The notes: generated by a model not told the origin, from the letters alone. A DNA stretch of 64,000 bases from Castanea sativa (GCF_040712315.1 NC_134013.1:76018001-76082000), one strand, 5' to 3'; counted from the stretch's first letter, positions 12,901-26,200 are shown. A program made the numbers and translations.

Positions 12901-13305
12901 ATCAGACGAGCCAAAGTTGATGTTGATCTTGGGGCCTACAAAATCCCACGTGGGACAGAGATCTTGATTCCAATCCTCGCCATTCACCATGATCAAGCAA
13001 TGTGGGGCAATGATGCTAATGAGTTCAACCCTGCTCGATTCTCTGAGGGGGTGGCACGTGCCGCCAAGCACCCAGTGGCTTTCATCCCCTTCGGCCTTGG
13101 GGTCCGCTCGTGCATCGGACAAAATCTAGCTCTATTGCAAGCAAAACTTGTGCTTGCTATCCTATTGCAACGCTTCTCCTTTAGGTTGGCCCCAAGTTAT
13201 CAACATGCGCCAACGGTGTTAATGTTACTTTACCCACAATATGGTGCACCCATCATTTTCCAACCATTGTCCCCTCCTGCAGTCCCCAAAGATCAAGGGT
13301 CCTAA
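9962..13305 (+). CDS. CYP734A: Cytochrome P450, CYP734A family (brassinosteroid C-26 hydroxylase, BAS1-like)
   Basis: Five exons: 9962-10241, 11232-11455, 11643-11884, 12089-12476, 12847-13305. All introns are GT-AG and phases join exactly to give 530 residues, close to the roughly 520 of Arabidopsis CYP734A1. The N-terminus is a membrane anchor (residues 5-30) followed by the proline hinge RGPPYRF. Other landmarks are the I-helix AGKQTT (328-333, the CYP72-clan variant of AGxDT), K-helix ESLR (385-388), FNPARF, and the haem loop FGLGVRSCIG with Cys467 as iron ligand. Known family members sit in the endoplasmic reticulum and inactivate brassinolide and castasterone by C-26 hydroxylation. The exon text from ATFLVWFGPTVRL to the C-terminus matches that family closely as I recall it. 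Intron 1 is long (990 bp) and T-rich. No stop or frameshift is seen, so the gene looks intact. Confidence 0.93.
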
Positions 13306-14070
13306 GTCTCTCCCAATATGTTACTGTCTATATAGAGGCCAGACATTTTAGTGTGTGAGCATCCTTATGCTACAAAAATGTTGAGTGAAGAAAATACCCA
13401 TCATTCCCTTCCCTTCCCGAGAATTATTATAGCAAAGATATTCTGCATGAAAGAAATATCATATTTTGATATGTTCCCTTTACCTTTCTCTACTGACCTC
13501 CATGCCCATGGTTCTTTTTTTACTATTTTACCCCCCCCCCCCCCCCCCCCCTCTAAAAAAATGTTTGCCCTGGCATGTAAGCTTTATTTTAGTTTTAGGA
13601 TTTTTAGTAAATGGCTAACAACTAGGTAGCTCATCATATGTATATGTACGTATTGTATATTTTGCTCTATTTCCTCACAGTTTTGTGATATTATTATGCT
13701 TTCATGAATATTAATTGGTTATTTATTGGTCTCTGCAAAAGTTTCCGTGTTCAGCAAGGATGTGCTTCGTGCTTCCTGGGGATTAAGATTATTATGTTTA
13801 TTTTATTTTTTGTTTTGTTTTTGTTGAGTAATTATTAATTAAACAATTGTGATCAGTGAGCCCAAATTCAGCGTTTTTTGCGGATGGAGTTATATATGCA
13901 ACAAGCTACGTACATTTAATTTTTGTAACCGAAGAAGATGGTAATTGGTGGCAATTATTTCTTTTTCCCTGAATTTAACTGATGGCAATTAATTCTCATT
14001 TAAAGGGCATGATGCAATTATGGTCAGCTAATTTATTTTTTGAGTAATAAATAGGAATTTTTATTGGGTA
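13306..14070 (+). other. 3' UTR and downstream flank of the CYP734A gene
   Basis: T-rich sequence with a 21-nt C run at 13531-13551. Possible polyadenylation context lies near 13660-13720 and 13790-13850. No gene was recognised. Confidence 0.4.
13531..13551. repeat. Poly-C tract (21 nt)
   Basis: Uninterrupted C run, probably within the P450 3' UTR. Long G/C homopolymers are much rarer in plant DNA than A/T runs. Similar runs occur at 25460-25479 and 44206-44224. Confidence 0.85.
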
Positions 14071-14504
14071 ATTTATGACCACCACAAAGTGGAAAGTTAT
14101 TTAATTGAATGCTTTCTTCACTCACGTTAATGATTACCTTTAACATCAATTTAATTATTAAGACTTATTATTGCCTGAGAGAAAGAGATAATACTTTCTG
14201 ATTTGGGTGATTTATGACTGGAAAATTATTAAGTACTCTTGGAGTAGTATAAATGTGTACTCCCTCCTCTCACATGAATAGTGGGCCCCATCATGAATTT
14301 AATTAGTGGGACCTACTATTCATGTGAGAGAAGGAAATACGCATTTATGGTACTCCGAGAATACACAATAATTTCTCTTTATGACCACCACAAAATGGAA
14401 AGTCATTCAATTCAATGCTTTCTTCACTCACATTAATGGTAAACTCTATCATCAGATTAATTTGTAAGACTTATTATTATGCGAGAGAAAAAAATATTAT
14501 TTTC
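14071..14504. repeat. Direct repeat of about 130 bp split by a MITE
   Basis: Copy A (14071-14200) and copy B (14378-14504) share atgaccaccacaaa, tggaaagt, aatgctttcttcactcac, ttaatg and aagacttattatt in the same order. The MITE at 14222-14375 lies between them. Confidence 0.75.
14222..14375. mobile_element. MITE of about 154 bp with arms of about 70 bp
   Basis: The left half (ggagtagtataaatgtgtac, then tctcacatgaatagtgggcc) is matched in inverted orientation by the right half (ggagtaccataaatgcgtat, then tctcacatgaatagtaggtc). ttatgac occurs at both borders (about 14210 and 14379), but that word also belongs to the surrounding direct repeat, so the target duplication is uncertain. Confidence 0.7.
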
Positions 14505-16342
14505 AAACCATTAAATTTACCCCCATCATCAAGCCTGAAATGTCCAAAACATACAAAGATGACAAATATTGAAAACTACTCTTTGTTGCTTAAGAAAAAA
14601 GGTATATATCCCTCCAATTTTCCCGTATATCTTACATCTAAATAAAAATTGAAAGAGATCTTTCCTCGTTGCTTAGCATATAGAATAGTAGGTTATTTTT
14701 AGAGGGGATAAAGGGGAGTGTTTTGTAAGGGACATTGCTGTCTATGTATAGAATGGGTGTCTTAGCTGCAATTGACATGGAGGGGCTCAAGTTTTACATG
14801 GAGATTTACATTATATTCCACTTACCAATGCATAGACGTGCACATTAAATTTTGCTGGTTTCATGGGTTGTCGTTGATTTTTAATACTTGGCTAATGGTT
14901 ACCAGTTAAGATTGCGAAACCCCATAGAAATTGTTAGGTTTCTAAGCTGCTTCATGTTATGTTATTTATACTCCATCTTGAGCATTGATGTGCGCACCTT
15001 CCATTATCAACCAATAGTGCAGCTCTCTTTGCAATAAACTACTCCTATGATTCTCTTTAAAACCATTATTCCTTGGTAGAGAAACTCAAATGGATCATAA
15101 ACGTATTATATGGCTTTTCTTAACTATGCCTTTAATACACAGAGTTAAGATGCACTTAATATTACAATAAACAATATATTTTTTAGAAAATTCAAATTAT
15201 GCTAAATATCCGGAAAAACACGTAATCATAATGAATTTGTGTATGAAAACCAATGAATTATTGATATGTCCATTGCATGACGGTCCATAATCAAGTATTT
15301 ATCATTCTTTAATTTGTTAACTTAGAACACTCGTTATCAGAACCTTTATAAACATATGTTGGGTTAACACGGACACGACCCTAAACCATTTTTAATCACT
15401 ATAATCCAAAAATGACAACTATGATAACTAGCATGTCATTTTTTATGAGGTGTTGTCTCAATCATGTTCGTATTGTGTTGAGATAGGAGTATCGACTAAA
15501 TTAATAATCGTGTTAAAACATTTCAACCCTATAATGTCATTTGACTAAGTGGGTTAATATGACATGACCCATGTAATATGCTTAACAAATAGGTCATGTT
15601 GAGTTGACACAAACATGAATAATTTTAATACGTATATAAAAAAAATTTATACTAAAATTTTTAAGTTGCTTAATGACAACATTTAACAAGAGTGGACCAT
15701 GGGATCAAATTGACAACAAAATGGAAACTTTTGATGATGGATTTGACAAAATTGGAACTTTAAAATTGGAAATGACTTACTTAAATTTAAAGGATAGGAT
15801 GACTAATTTGACAACAAATAGGAACTGTGATGATGAATTTGAAAAAGTTGAAATTTGAAGAATGAAAATGGCAATTGGCTTAAATTTAGATTTTGTAATT
15901 TGGATTTTAGCCAAAATGAAATGAAGTGAGATTTTTTTTTTCTTTTAATTTTTCAATATTTTGGCTTAGAGAGTTTAAATTTTCATAGAAGAATTTACCA
16001 ATATGACCACTAAAATTCATTTAATTACTCAATTTTATTTATAAAATTCAAATTCATTTTGGATAAAATGAAATTTTCATTTATTAATATGGATTCAATG
16101 GGAATTGTGTCAAATATGAGTAGACCTATTTAATTTGACACAAATAATTGACAAGTCATTTCAGCCTGATTATAGGTTAAATACATCAAAACAAAATTGG
16201 CACATTTATTAATCATGTCAAATTGTTTTGACCCATTTTAGCATGAACACATTTACACTAAATATTAACTTGCAAAAATAGTAAGTTATGTTTGAGGATC
16301 ATGTCAAATGTTGTGACCATTAGTGTTGTCCTATCAAAATAA
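14505..16342. other. Intergenic sequence with a local duplication
   Basis: No gene was recognised. At about 15704-15789 and 15805-15891 an 85-bp segment is directly repeated (aattgacaaca, gatgatg, atttga, ttaaattta in order). This makes a 61-residue open frame look internally repetitive. 15360-15620 and 16090-16320 hold diverged, partly complementary stretches around ttgacac and gacccat, possibly remnants of one old element. Confidence 0.45.
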
Positions 16343-16528
16343 TTTTCTAATTACTACTGCATACCCTTGATGCGATGGTCACTCCACAAGTATAAGTGCT
16401 TGTGGGGTATGAGGGACAAGGACTGGAGTTCAAGTCTTCAGAAAAGAGTTTTACACACATATATACTTAGATTAAGTTAGAGTAGAAATTCTATCTTATA
16501 TAAAAAATAAAAAATAGTTTTCTAATTA
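16343..16528 (+). mobile_element. tRNA-derived SINE, copy 1, with target-site duplication
   Basis: The body is about 16354-16517. An RNA polymerase III A box (ggtgcgatgg equivalent: tgatgcgatgg) and a perfect B box (gttcaagtc) are present, followed by a tail of ttatataaaaaataaaaaa. The flanking target duplication ttttctaatta is exact at 16343-16353 and 16518-16528. Two related copies occur at 19476-19700 (other strand) and 32105-32261. Confidence 0.8.
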
Positions 16529-16785
16529 ATTAAAAATTTGTTGATTTTCATATGATGGGACATGGCTTTATTGTAATTGGGATGCCATTAAAAATAAATA
16601 ATAACTCATGCTGCCAGCTTTCAAGTAATTAAAAATTTTAAAATCCTTATAGGTTAGAAGAAATAATACATATACAGTTTACTTTTTTTTTTTTGGGGGC
16701 AGAATATAGTTTACTTTCTTACTATGTTAAGAGACATGTTTCCTTGACTTTACTACCAAAAACAAACACTCAAACAGCATGCTAC

Positions 16786-16842
16786 ATGCTATTAGGAAAC
16801 TCAATTTTTCTTTAGTTTGAAAAATATTTTTCCTAATAGCAT
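16786..16842. repeat. Perfect 14-bp inverted repeat
   Basis: atgctattaggaaa (16786-16799) and its exact reverse complement (16829-16842) flank 29 nt of AT-rich sequence. Possibly the core of a decayed MITE. Confidence 0.6.
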
Positions 16843-17217
16843 TTTATTGTGTGTCCAAACATTCTCCAAAGGAAAGATTTCAATAAACCATAGGAAATGG
16901 AAAAGGGATTTTCCACAATCCAAAGAGAAGTTTCCATCCCTTAAAGATTGGGGCAAGTTGCTTCTTCATTAAAATAAAACACTTGGGCACCCAAATGAGT
17001 GAGCTTTGTGTTACTACAAGATTAAAAAGCAAGGACAAATGCAGTACCCAAGGCATGAAATGTTCTTTAAAAGCAAAGGTAACAGTAGTCCAGCATGCAA
17101 ATGTACTTCTTTTTTATTTATTTCTTTTTATATAATTACATTCTATTCTCCTTTATGGGGCTTAGGACATTGAGTTTTAAGTAAATTAAGAGAGTAAGAT
17201 TTGAGATAAACAACATT

Positions 17218-17950
17218 TCATTTTTGTATTAGTTTTTTGGGATCTTCTAATGCATGCTCTTGTGGGGAAGCTCTTAATTTTGGAGAGAGCTTTGATGGTC
17301 CCCAGGAAGCATGTGGTTTTGGGGGTAAATCTCCCTCTTGTCTTCTATTTTGGTGTTTCTTAGCTTTTGTCAAAGGGATCAATAGCATGCTCTCAAGCAT
17401 GTGATCTCATCCATGATTGCCTTATGAACCTAATTTTCAATTACTTAAAACCTCCTCTTTCGGCATGTACATCCTCTTTTTCTCTCCCTCCCTCTCTTTG
17501 CAGAGACACATCGTGTGGTTATTAATGGTGATTATGCCCTGTTTATTCTTCCTTATCACCTTGCTAATCTTGAACTATGTGCTACAAGGACATTGGCATT
17601 ATTACTAGCTACTACTAATATTATAAATTATCTGCATAATTATCATTTCCTTATTAAGGGCATGTACTAGAAGAGGTAGCGAGCATTGCCTTTAGGATTC
17701 TCCAATCACATAAGAAAAGAATATGTTTCACGTACTCATGATTCTTCTATACATAAACCCCATTTTCTTTGTTGCAGTAACCCATGTCATAATCTTAGTT
17801 GCTGATTTTTTCTTTTCTTTTCTCACTTTTATAGGGAGCCTTTTGCTCGTTTTTGTTCTTTGTCTTAAGCATGCTTCCACGGTGGCACAGCACATAGGCA
17901 GTGTCTCCTTCCAACTTGCTAGATGACAAAGTTTACATTCCAATAGATCT
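17218..17950 (-). other. Unrecognised low-repeat segment with a small - strand open frame
   Basis: An open frame of 60 codons (17400 down to 17218, ATG to TGA) is proline- and lysine-rich and has higher GC than its surroundings. I cannot assign it to a family and see no splice partners. The sequence to 17950 is T-rich on the + strand and looks like an intron or a non-coding transcript. Coding status is doubtful. Confidence 0.2.
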
Positions 17951-19461
17951 ATCTTAAAAGGTCAAGGTACATTAAAAATGTATCACTACTTCGGCTTGTG
18001 GTCCTCTTACCTCTATTTATGAGACATGAAAATATGGACATAATATATATATTTTTTCATAAAAAAATGGAAGTTAGGTTAATTTTTTTTTTTTTACAAT
18101 ATCACACCATTTAATGAAATTTGATTGTATTGGTATTTTTTTTTTTTTGAAACCTATTATCATAATATAGTATGTTTGTTCATCATACTTGTCAAACATC
18201 AAAATAATTAACATTTCGTATAAAAATGCTAAAAAAATATAACTAAATATATTTCAAATTAGACAATTAGTGAATAGATGACATCTGATTGATATGATTT
18301 TAGTACACACGTTAAGTGTGGATACGACATTTACAAAGAGCTATAAGATGTAATTTAAACCTAATCCACATGAAATTAAGGTGACTTGTTAAGTATTTCT
18401 CTTGCATAAGCAATGAATAAAGTACAAAAAAGTTTTGAAACCTTAATCTGTCTTAGTGAATGTCCGTACGTGTCCTTCTTGATACCATTAATTGACTAGT
18501 TAATTTAGTGGTAAACTAGGGTATTTTCAACCATATGATTTCACTCTGTTTCTTTAATTTTACAGAGCATGTTCTTGTTCCATGAAAGGTCCTTAATGTT
18601 GACCCTAAGGTACAAGCGGAAGTTTAGTTGTGACACATGTGGACAAATATTATTCAGCTCCAAGGCTCATATTGAGAGTTTAATCTTACAAATAGACTTG
18701 AAAATAGCTTGACAAAAGTTTGATAATTGAGAGCCATCTGGTTGAAAACTGGTGTCTAAATGTCCAAACGTGCTAGCTAAAGGTATTATCCTAGGAAGTA
18801 TATATAATAAAATGGGGTTAGTTATATTTAGCAGGACCCATGTATATATATATATATATATTCTCAGTTATTGAAGCTCAAATTCCTAGTAAATGGTTAA
18901 AACTATATATGTCTATGGTAGAGGTAGAGTCATCTAAACGAAAAACCAGCTTAAATTAATCTGGAATGTCCCCAAATTTTTCACTAATGCCAAAGCAATT
19001 GAGCTGGCTAATGTCTGCCCCTTGATTAATGCAACTCTGTCGGTCTGTCCTACAACAAAATTCAGAATTCAGAATTGGCAAAGCTTTGGCTCTCTCTCTC
19101 TCTCATCTGTTTTGCATGATTAGCCAAATTATGCTCCCATGAGCATAGAGCATTGAACATGTCACTTCTCTATTACTATTAGTCCACGTATCCATATCTT
19201 AGTGTTTCAGTGAGCACAGAAATCTTACTCCATATGATTGATTTCTTGGAGATTACTAAGAATGAAAGACTTATTAGTTGAATTTGGCAGTTTGCCAGAT
19301 GAAATTATGTTAGTTTTCAGAGGAAAAAGGGTACTATGAGTATGAGGGCGCTCTCATTCAATTTACATTGAGCACCTTCTCCTGCAGCTTCAGGCATTGA
19401 TGAATGAAACAGTCTATGATGTACAAATATACAAGCTTCAGGCACACCCTCAAATAATGTT
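17951..19461. other. AT-rich intergenic sequence
   Basis: No gene was recognised. It contains short T runs, a TA run at about 18844-18862 and a CT run near 19090-19105. Confidence 0.45.
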
Positions 19462-19469
19462 GTGCCTTG

Positions 19470-19566
<97 letters not shown>

Positions 19567-19714
19567 ATACAAGATAGAATTCTACTTTAGTCTAATTTAA
19601 GTGTATATGTATATAAAGCTCTCTTCTGGAGACTTGAACCCCGGCCCTTACCCCCACACCCTACAAGCATTTATATTTGTGAAGTAATCACCACACCAAG
19701 GTGCCTTGTCATAT
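19462..19714 (-). mobile_element. tRNA-derived SINE, copy 2, with an expanded (A)n-(TA)n tail
   Basis: The element reads on the - strand from 19700 down to 19476. The A box is ggtgtggtga (one mismatch) and the B box ggttcaagtc is perfect. The exact 14-bp target duplication gtgccttgtcatat lies at 19462-19475 and 19701-19714. The whole poly-T (19529-19565) and (TA)n (19472-19529) tract falls inside the duplication, so the microsatellite grew from the SINE tail. Confidence 0.82.
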
Positions 19715-21262
19715 TTTTGTAAATGAAAGATTAGGGACTGGGACACCCCCATTAAAACACTATAATTACATAGGGTGCCACCACAAAACTAATGATTTGT
19801 AACAAATTTGTCTCAAATTTGTATTAATGTGTTCCCTGTGGGTAAATGAGACACAAATTGTGCATAATGATGAAATTATCCTCATCACTAAATGCAATGA
19901 AAAACCATAGTCGACAAGGTGAAATTCAAAAAAGGGCAAGGGGCACGATAAATCCTAACAAGAAAGTTGGCTAAGAATGGGATGACTTGGACAATAGACG
20001 TGGCCTCATCATGAGTTGAGAAGGATCCAAATCTTTGTCCTAATATCCATCCTCTCATCACTACTCTTAGTAATATTTTTTGAGAGTACTCATAGTAATT
20101 TTTATTAGTTCAGTAAAAAGTACTGACCTATAATTTTGAGAAATCTTTCATCATTACTCTAATGTTCAGTGGTATAAAATACTATACTAAAATTTTGAGA
20201 CTTGTGTTTGGATTGCATGATTTGCGAATACCTTGTTTGGATAATTTTTAATATTCAACAAATAGTACTACATTTAGATTGTGTAATTTGGGAATACTTT
20301 GTTTGGATAGTCTATATGAGCATTAGTATTGGGTGTGCTAAAACCCCTCAAATTGCTAAAGTAGCAAATACTAGATAAAACACACCTCCACCCAATGTGC
20401 TATTTTAGCAAAAATTATGTGACATGCTACAATAAATTGCTAAAAATAGCTCTTTATAATCTAAGTAGATAAAGAACATCCATCAGCATATATCGTGATT
20501 ACACAATAATTACAAATTATTGACCGCCCTCACATAGAGAAATGATCCAATGAGGGTAACATATATGGGTACAAATCTCAAGATGTTTACCCATAACCAT
20601 AACCATAACCATAACCATAACCATGACACTTCTACACCTCACTTACAAAAAAGTGGAGGAAATCATGATAATCACAAATGAATTGTATAAATTAACCCTA
20701 GACACAAACTTGTCAAGGTGTGAGAGAAATTCCTAAACACTTCGACATTTGCGATTTTGGTATTGTGAGTGACAACTTTAAGCATCGGGGGAGTTTTGGC
20801 CAATGCCACACTAATGTCCCTCCAAGTTAGTGTGTTCACCTTTGACAAATCTTCTGGAGATCATTCGAACGAGTGACTCACTGAGATTATTTGCATCATC
20901 AAATGCTTTGCAAGCTTAACCCACATTCTATGCAAGAAAGTTATTTTCTCGTGATCTTCATGGTTGATAGTTTACACATTTGAAATCTTCGTGTGTTTCT
21001 CTGAACCCAACCCAATTTATGTCACTTGGTATGTCGAATAGAATGAATGAGGATGGATGCAAGAAGAGCATGGTTTGACTTGATGTTAAACAAAATAGAT
21101 CCTATTCTGCTCACTGGCTCTTACCAATAACTCTATCGACCTATGTCTATTACATTGTATTGTTATGAAACTAGAAAATGTTCATGACTTCATGTCACAC
21201 ACAAGGAAGGGGAAGCCTCCTTAGGCTCCTACACCTAATATGTTCAAAATATTGAGAATCTA
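19715..21262. other. Intergenic sequence
   Basis: No gene was recognised. It contains a (ccataa)n short array at 20591-20624 and a segment (about 20325-20470) that looks like a decayed MITE because gctaaa and tagcaa words recur in both orientations. Confidence 0.4.
20591..20624. repeat. (CCATAA)n microsatellite
   Basis: Between five and six tandem ccataa units. It resembles, but is not, the plant telomere repeat ccctaaa. Confidence 0.9.
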
Positions 21263-21716
21263 CCACTTGTTTGGATAGAGGGGGTGGATGGGAAAGTATA
21301 GGGAAGAGGAGGGGTGTGGTTGTGTAAATCTTGTTTGAGTGTTTTCTAGGGGAATGTGGGATTTGGAGGAGTGTCCTACCCCTCCTAAGCTGTCCTTTTA
21401 AATTCCATCAAATTGAAGGAATTTATGAAGTGTGGAGGGGACCAAGGGGTTCCATTTTTATTAAAAGAATGTCAAGTTTGCCCTTATGGTATTAATATAT
21501 ATCTATTCATTGAAATTAGTAAAGGAGAACTATAATTTTCAATTTATATGACCACTACTCTCTCATCTTCTCCCTTTAATTTTTAATCTATCATAGAATG
21601 CGTTAAAAATAAAAGAGAGATATCATTTCTCATTTACTTTACGTAATTTTTAAAACATTCAAATAAGGGGAACGGTTCTCCTCTCATTTTCGTTGTCTAA
21701 ACTTTCAAACACGCTG
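21263..21716. mobile_element. Possible diverged DNA-transposon remnant
   Basis: The left end cacttgtttggatagagg and the right end read inward (agcgtgtttgaaagtttag) share a gtttg-type terminus. The interior is G/A-rich at the left and C/T-rich at the right. No clear target duplication was found. Confidence 0.3.
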
Positions 21717-23200
21717 TTAGTTTAATTTAGGAATTTGGACTATTTACCATTCAGCCCGTAAATTCAATCAAAAGCTAAGGTACTTCTCTCTGTAGCTCTC
21801 ACTCAGAGGCATCATCACATGGGAGTTCCAATCATGAAGGAAGCGAATGAGACAATGGCAGAGGATTTGGTGGAGCCACATAAATGCACGATTCATTTGT
21901 GGGCTTCATATCCATCAACCCCACCTTTTGAGTCTCGAGGACTTATAAAAAGAGGGAACCCAATCGACCTCAAATAAATAAGGCATTTATAAGTAAGGCA
22001 TCTGAGCAAACCATTTACAATTGTGTGCGTCCTGTAATGTAGCATATACTGCACAATGAATGTCAACTTGGCACTTTGTTGGTCATTTCAGTGGCAGAAC
22101 CACCTGTCCTATTACCCTTGTAATTAATGTTTCTTCAAGCTTTTATATGAAGGAAAAAGTTTCCCTATATAAAAAGGACTAGTACATTCTGCAATAAAAA
22201 AAATCCAAGTTTGTGCATTAAGCTGCCAATACCCACATTTGTCTCCTTGATTCAGCTTTAATGGAGGGATTAGAGTAGCTGTCTCATGCCTGGCTATGTA
22301 AAATAATATAAGCCCATAATGTACAACAAATATCGTGGACATTACATGATCATTGGGCGTTAAATTCTTGGTTAATTATTCATGTGAAGATTCATTTTTA
22401 TAATATTTTATTTTATTTCAAGTCATGGGGACCAAATGAGGCGATCCTTATTGAATACCAACTCGGTGACTAATATGATTTTGAAGCAGGGTAGCAGCAT
22501 TACATATGATTTTCAGGGCCCAAGATTATTTTGGGCCGTATGTAAAGCATTGAAGCTCAGAAATACACCCACAAAGCAGAAGTATTGACAAAGTTATCAA
22601 TAGGCCTAGATTGAGACTACAAAGATGTTCCAAGCCCAAGGCCCATGTGCTTTTCAGCAGAGAAAAGGGGTTTGCCATTGGAAATGCCATTTTTATGGAT
22701 TGCTAGGGAGAATACTAAAACATTAGGTAATTTAAGAAAAATTATTTTTATTACTGTTATATTTGCAAAAGAAATGGGAAGGCGTGGACTATGATGGTCT
22801 TCGGCTTCAGTGGGCAATACCTAAAGGCATCAGAGTTTTTAGCTTGCGGGCAAGGCTCCTTTGATTGACATTGCGAGAAAGGAATATTAGAATCTTTAAA
22901 ACATGTGAAAATATTTTAAATCATGTCCATTTGGATACTCTGCAATTTTCAACAACTTATTTGTATAGTATTTATTAAGAGATATAGTTTTTTTTTTTTT
23001 TTGGTAAATTTTATATTAAATATGTGACAATCAGATTTGATATAGATTCTCAACAAAAAAAAAAAAAAAAGATTTGATATATTATTGTAATTTTAGAGTT
23101 TAATTGTGGGTATACCTATATATTTCCCGTGTACTAGGGCTCCTCGCTTCTATTTCTTAAAAAAATTTGTTACATATCCAAAAAAATAAAAATAAAAATA
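21717..23200. other. Intergenic sequence
   Basis: No gene was recognised. A TATA-like ttataaaaaga word at about 21943 follows a more GC-rich stretch (21800-21940), but no coding exon follows it. Confidence 0.35.
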
Positions 23201-26200
23201 TCCAAGCATCCCAAGAAATCATTATTTTTCATTGTATTCTCAAATTCAAATCCTCTCTGTCCCTATAAACCTTGGCTTCATCAGTTTGTTTCAAATTGTG
23301 GTATACAACCATCCTAGAAAACTAAAAGGAGAACTAGGCTGAAGTACACTGTCAAATTGGATTAACGGTTGAAGGCCAACACTCTTAGGGGATGCAGGAC
23401 AACTGGGTAATAATAAATAGCTGAAAATCTGCAGACTGCAATTGCCAAGACAATGATCGGGGGCTCTTTACTCCTGAAAACAAAAGGGTTTTATAAATGG
23501 AGAAAATATTATTCACAGCTTTTGTGATGAGCTCCATACTCCACATTGGTTTTAAAAACCAAGCTGAAGGTAACATTTCTGACAAAAACATCTGCATTGG
23601 GAACCATAAGAAACATTAGATCATACCTTTTGAAATTTAGTACTAAATTTTAAACTGTGTTAAAACAAATATGTTCATGGTTAGTTGAAACCAAATGAGG
23701 ATAGATCCAGGTTTGTTGACAGTGTGTACATTTCCTCAATTATCTAAGGTGCCACAAGTAAACATAAGTGTGTACGGCAAATCAAAAAGAAGTTAAAAAT
23801 CATAATTTCTTATTGCCCTAACAGTTATTTTCACTTTTAGTTTGATTTAATCCAAATATGAAAGCAAACCAGTGGTTCAAGCAAAGAACTAATTAACATG
23901 GTTAACCATTATGTATCTATCTAAAAATAAGGGGGGTAAAAGATGGTTCATGTGTGTGCTAGGTGTAGAGTTCTGCTGTCAAATATACCTACAGCATACT
24001 CTTCTACATTCAAAACAATTGTTGAAGTGGATTAGTGGCTCCAGGCCAAATGACCAGAGCTTAAGAAAAGAATAAAAATTAAGGACTCATATTTTTTTGA
24101 GAAACAATAAAGGACTCGTATTGATCCATCAAACTCATGCAGTCAGATTACTAGTAATTCAAAGCATAGAAAACTGCAATAAATAGAAAGAACTGAGCTT
24201 TTAGCAGTTAAAACAGCCTGATAGAGAAACAGGACATAGTTACCTGCTTCACCAGGGTAGTTGGCCACTTTCCTACCGAGCTGCAGATCAACAAATTTAA
24301 GGTGGACGCAACCCCTATTTGGAGATCAGGATATGCAGATCAGCAGATCATGTATTATTTATGTTTATCATTCCTAGATGCCAATCAATAAGCTACAACT
24401 ATATTTTCATGCCTTAGTTAACACATTGTATTCAACTTGATTTAGTTATTAATAAGCACTACAAGTACTTGCATGAAATATACATATGTAATTACATGTA
24501 GCAGTCTAGACTCTAGAGGTTGTCTGGACCAAATACCGAGTCATGCTCTTGCTAACAATCTAATGACCAGCATTTCTTACATAGTAGCATATGCTCTTAC
24601 AAACTTCATGTCTGGGGTTTCTCAGAAGGTAACATACCAGAAATATGAAAACAGCAGTATGAGCCTTGAGCTAGAAGCTGGAAATTAACAGGAGAAACAG
24701 GCATAGCTGACTCAGATGGTGAGCATAGAGAAAGCATGGAAATGAAAAAACTTGAATCTGTAGTTGAATCATAGAACCTTCCATGGAAAAGAGTTCAGAG
24801 ACAACACTAGGTGAACCACATTAATCCAAAGCCAAGGTACATTCAAACTTCAAGTGAGGGGACACCCTAAGAGAATCAATAAATCATGGAATCCTATGTT
24901 CACACACACGCTAAAAGTGCAAGCTTCAGGACTGGTTATCAAGTACGATAATGCGGACTTACCATCTGCATGCATCTATCTAGACCTAATAAGTAATATT
25001 AATTAGCCAAAGCAATGGAGTATTTCCATTAATCAGTATCATCAAAATTTGTAGCTATGATCCACAAGAACACTGCTATGCCTCCTGCTACCTGCCAAAA
25101 GCTACTTAGCCTTAGAAGCATTGCCAACATATGGAATGATAGTATGGTACCCCCAAAGAGGGCACAAATAATCAATAAACAATAAGATGGGTCTCAGGAC
25201 TTGTTATGTTCCAATGATTAAATGGGTGTCAAGTAGATCTTCACAAATTTTATTTAAATATATCAAAATTTGATAGATGTCTTTGGATGTGTTCTATTAA
25301 AGGAGGATAAATATTAAGCAATAATAGGTGGCATTGTGAATGGAAAAGAGAATATCATCACCACAATTGAAGTCTTAATTAAATTTCCCAAACGTGCAAA
25401 AAAGTTAAAATCATGTTACATTTTAACATGCATTGGCCTTCCAAATAGGTGTTTGGGTTGGGGGGGGGGGGGGGGGGGGCATAATTCTATTTGCAAAATT
25501 TGTTGCTTGTTGAATTCATATGACATGCATCTTTTCTAAGACTATAACCTATTTGATTTGAAGTTACAAGATTCAAAACAGCTTCTGTGCCCTTATTGAC
25601 ATTGCAGTGCATGTATATGGAGAGAAATACACAATCTGACGGTTGTCTTAAACAGATTTCACCCAATGAACATAAAGCACATGGTCCAAAGCATGCATTT
25701 GAAATTTTGCAGGACCCTCAACCAGGCTTCAAAAATTTCCAAATCTTTTTAGGATTCAAGTATAAAGAATAAAAAAGTAGGAAAGTTACGTTTGATCAAT
25801 TAAAAAGTATGGTGAATAAAACACACATCAGCAAGTAAAAAGAATGTTGTATAAGGATGAACTGAATCAAAGGTTTGAAACAAGACCTTTCAATCATCCA
25901 CATAACAGGTCATCCTGTGGCAGCCACAAGATTCTGGTGTTAAATCATTCATCAACACAGATATCTAAGGCTCACAGGTGGCCTGAAATGGAAGAATGCA
26001 GTGACCACAGAAAATAACGAAATCAGTGGCTCATCATCAGCTGTTCCAGAAATTTCAGACCGAGAGAAAGGTGGCAAACCCCAACATCATCTTTAGAAGT
26101 TTGGGAGTGAGGTGCACAAGCCTCCTACTTCGGCCCTGGAAAACGCAGGGGAAGCATCAATAATGTCCTCAAATGCAATTGCTTACACTGCCAAATGGTA

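Noticed and set aside
12239..13122. Open frames antisense to the CYP734A exons (12451-12239 and 13122-12730)
   Set aside because: They are shadows of the P450 coding exons; the sense strand carries all P450 motifs.
17340..17410. Possible miR393-like precursor (caaagggatc word)
   Set aside because: Only about ten bases agree and no matching opposite arm is present.
20591..20624. Interstitial telomere-like repeat
   Set aside because: The unit is ccataa, not the plant telomere unit ccctaaa.
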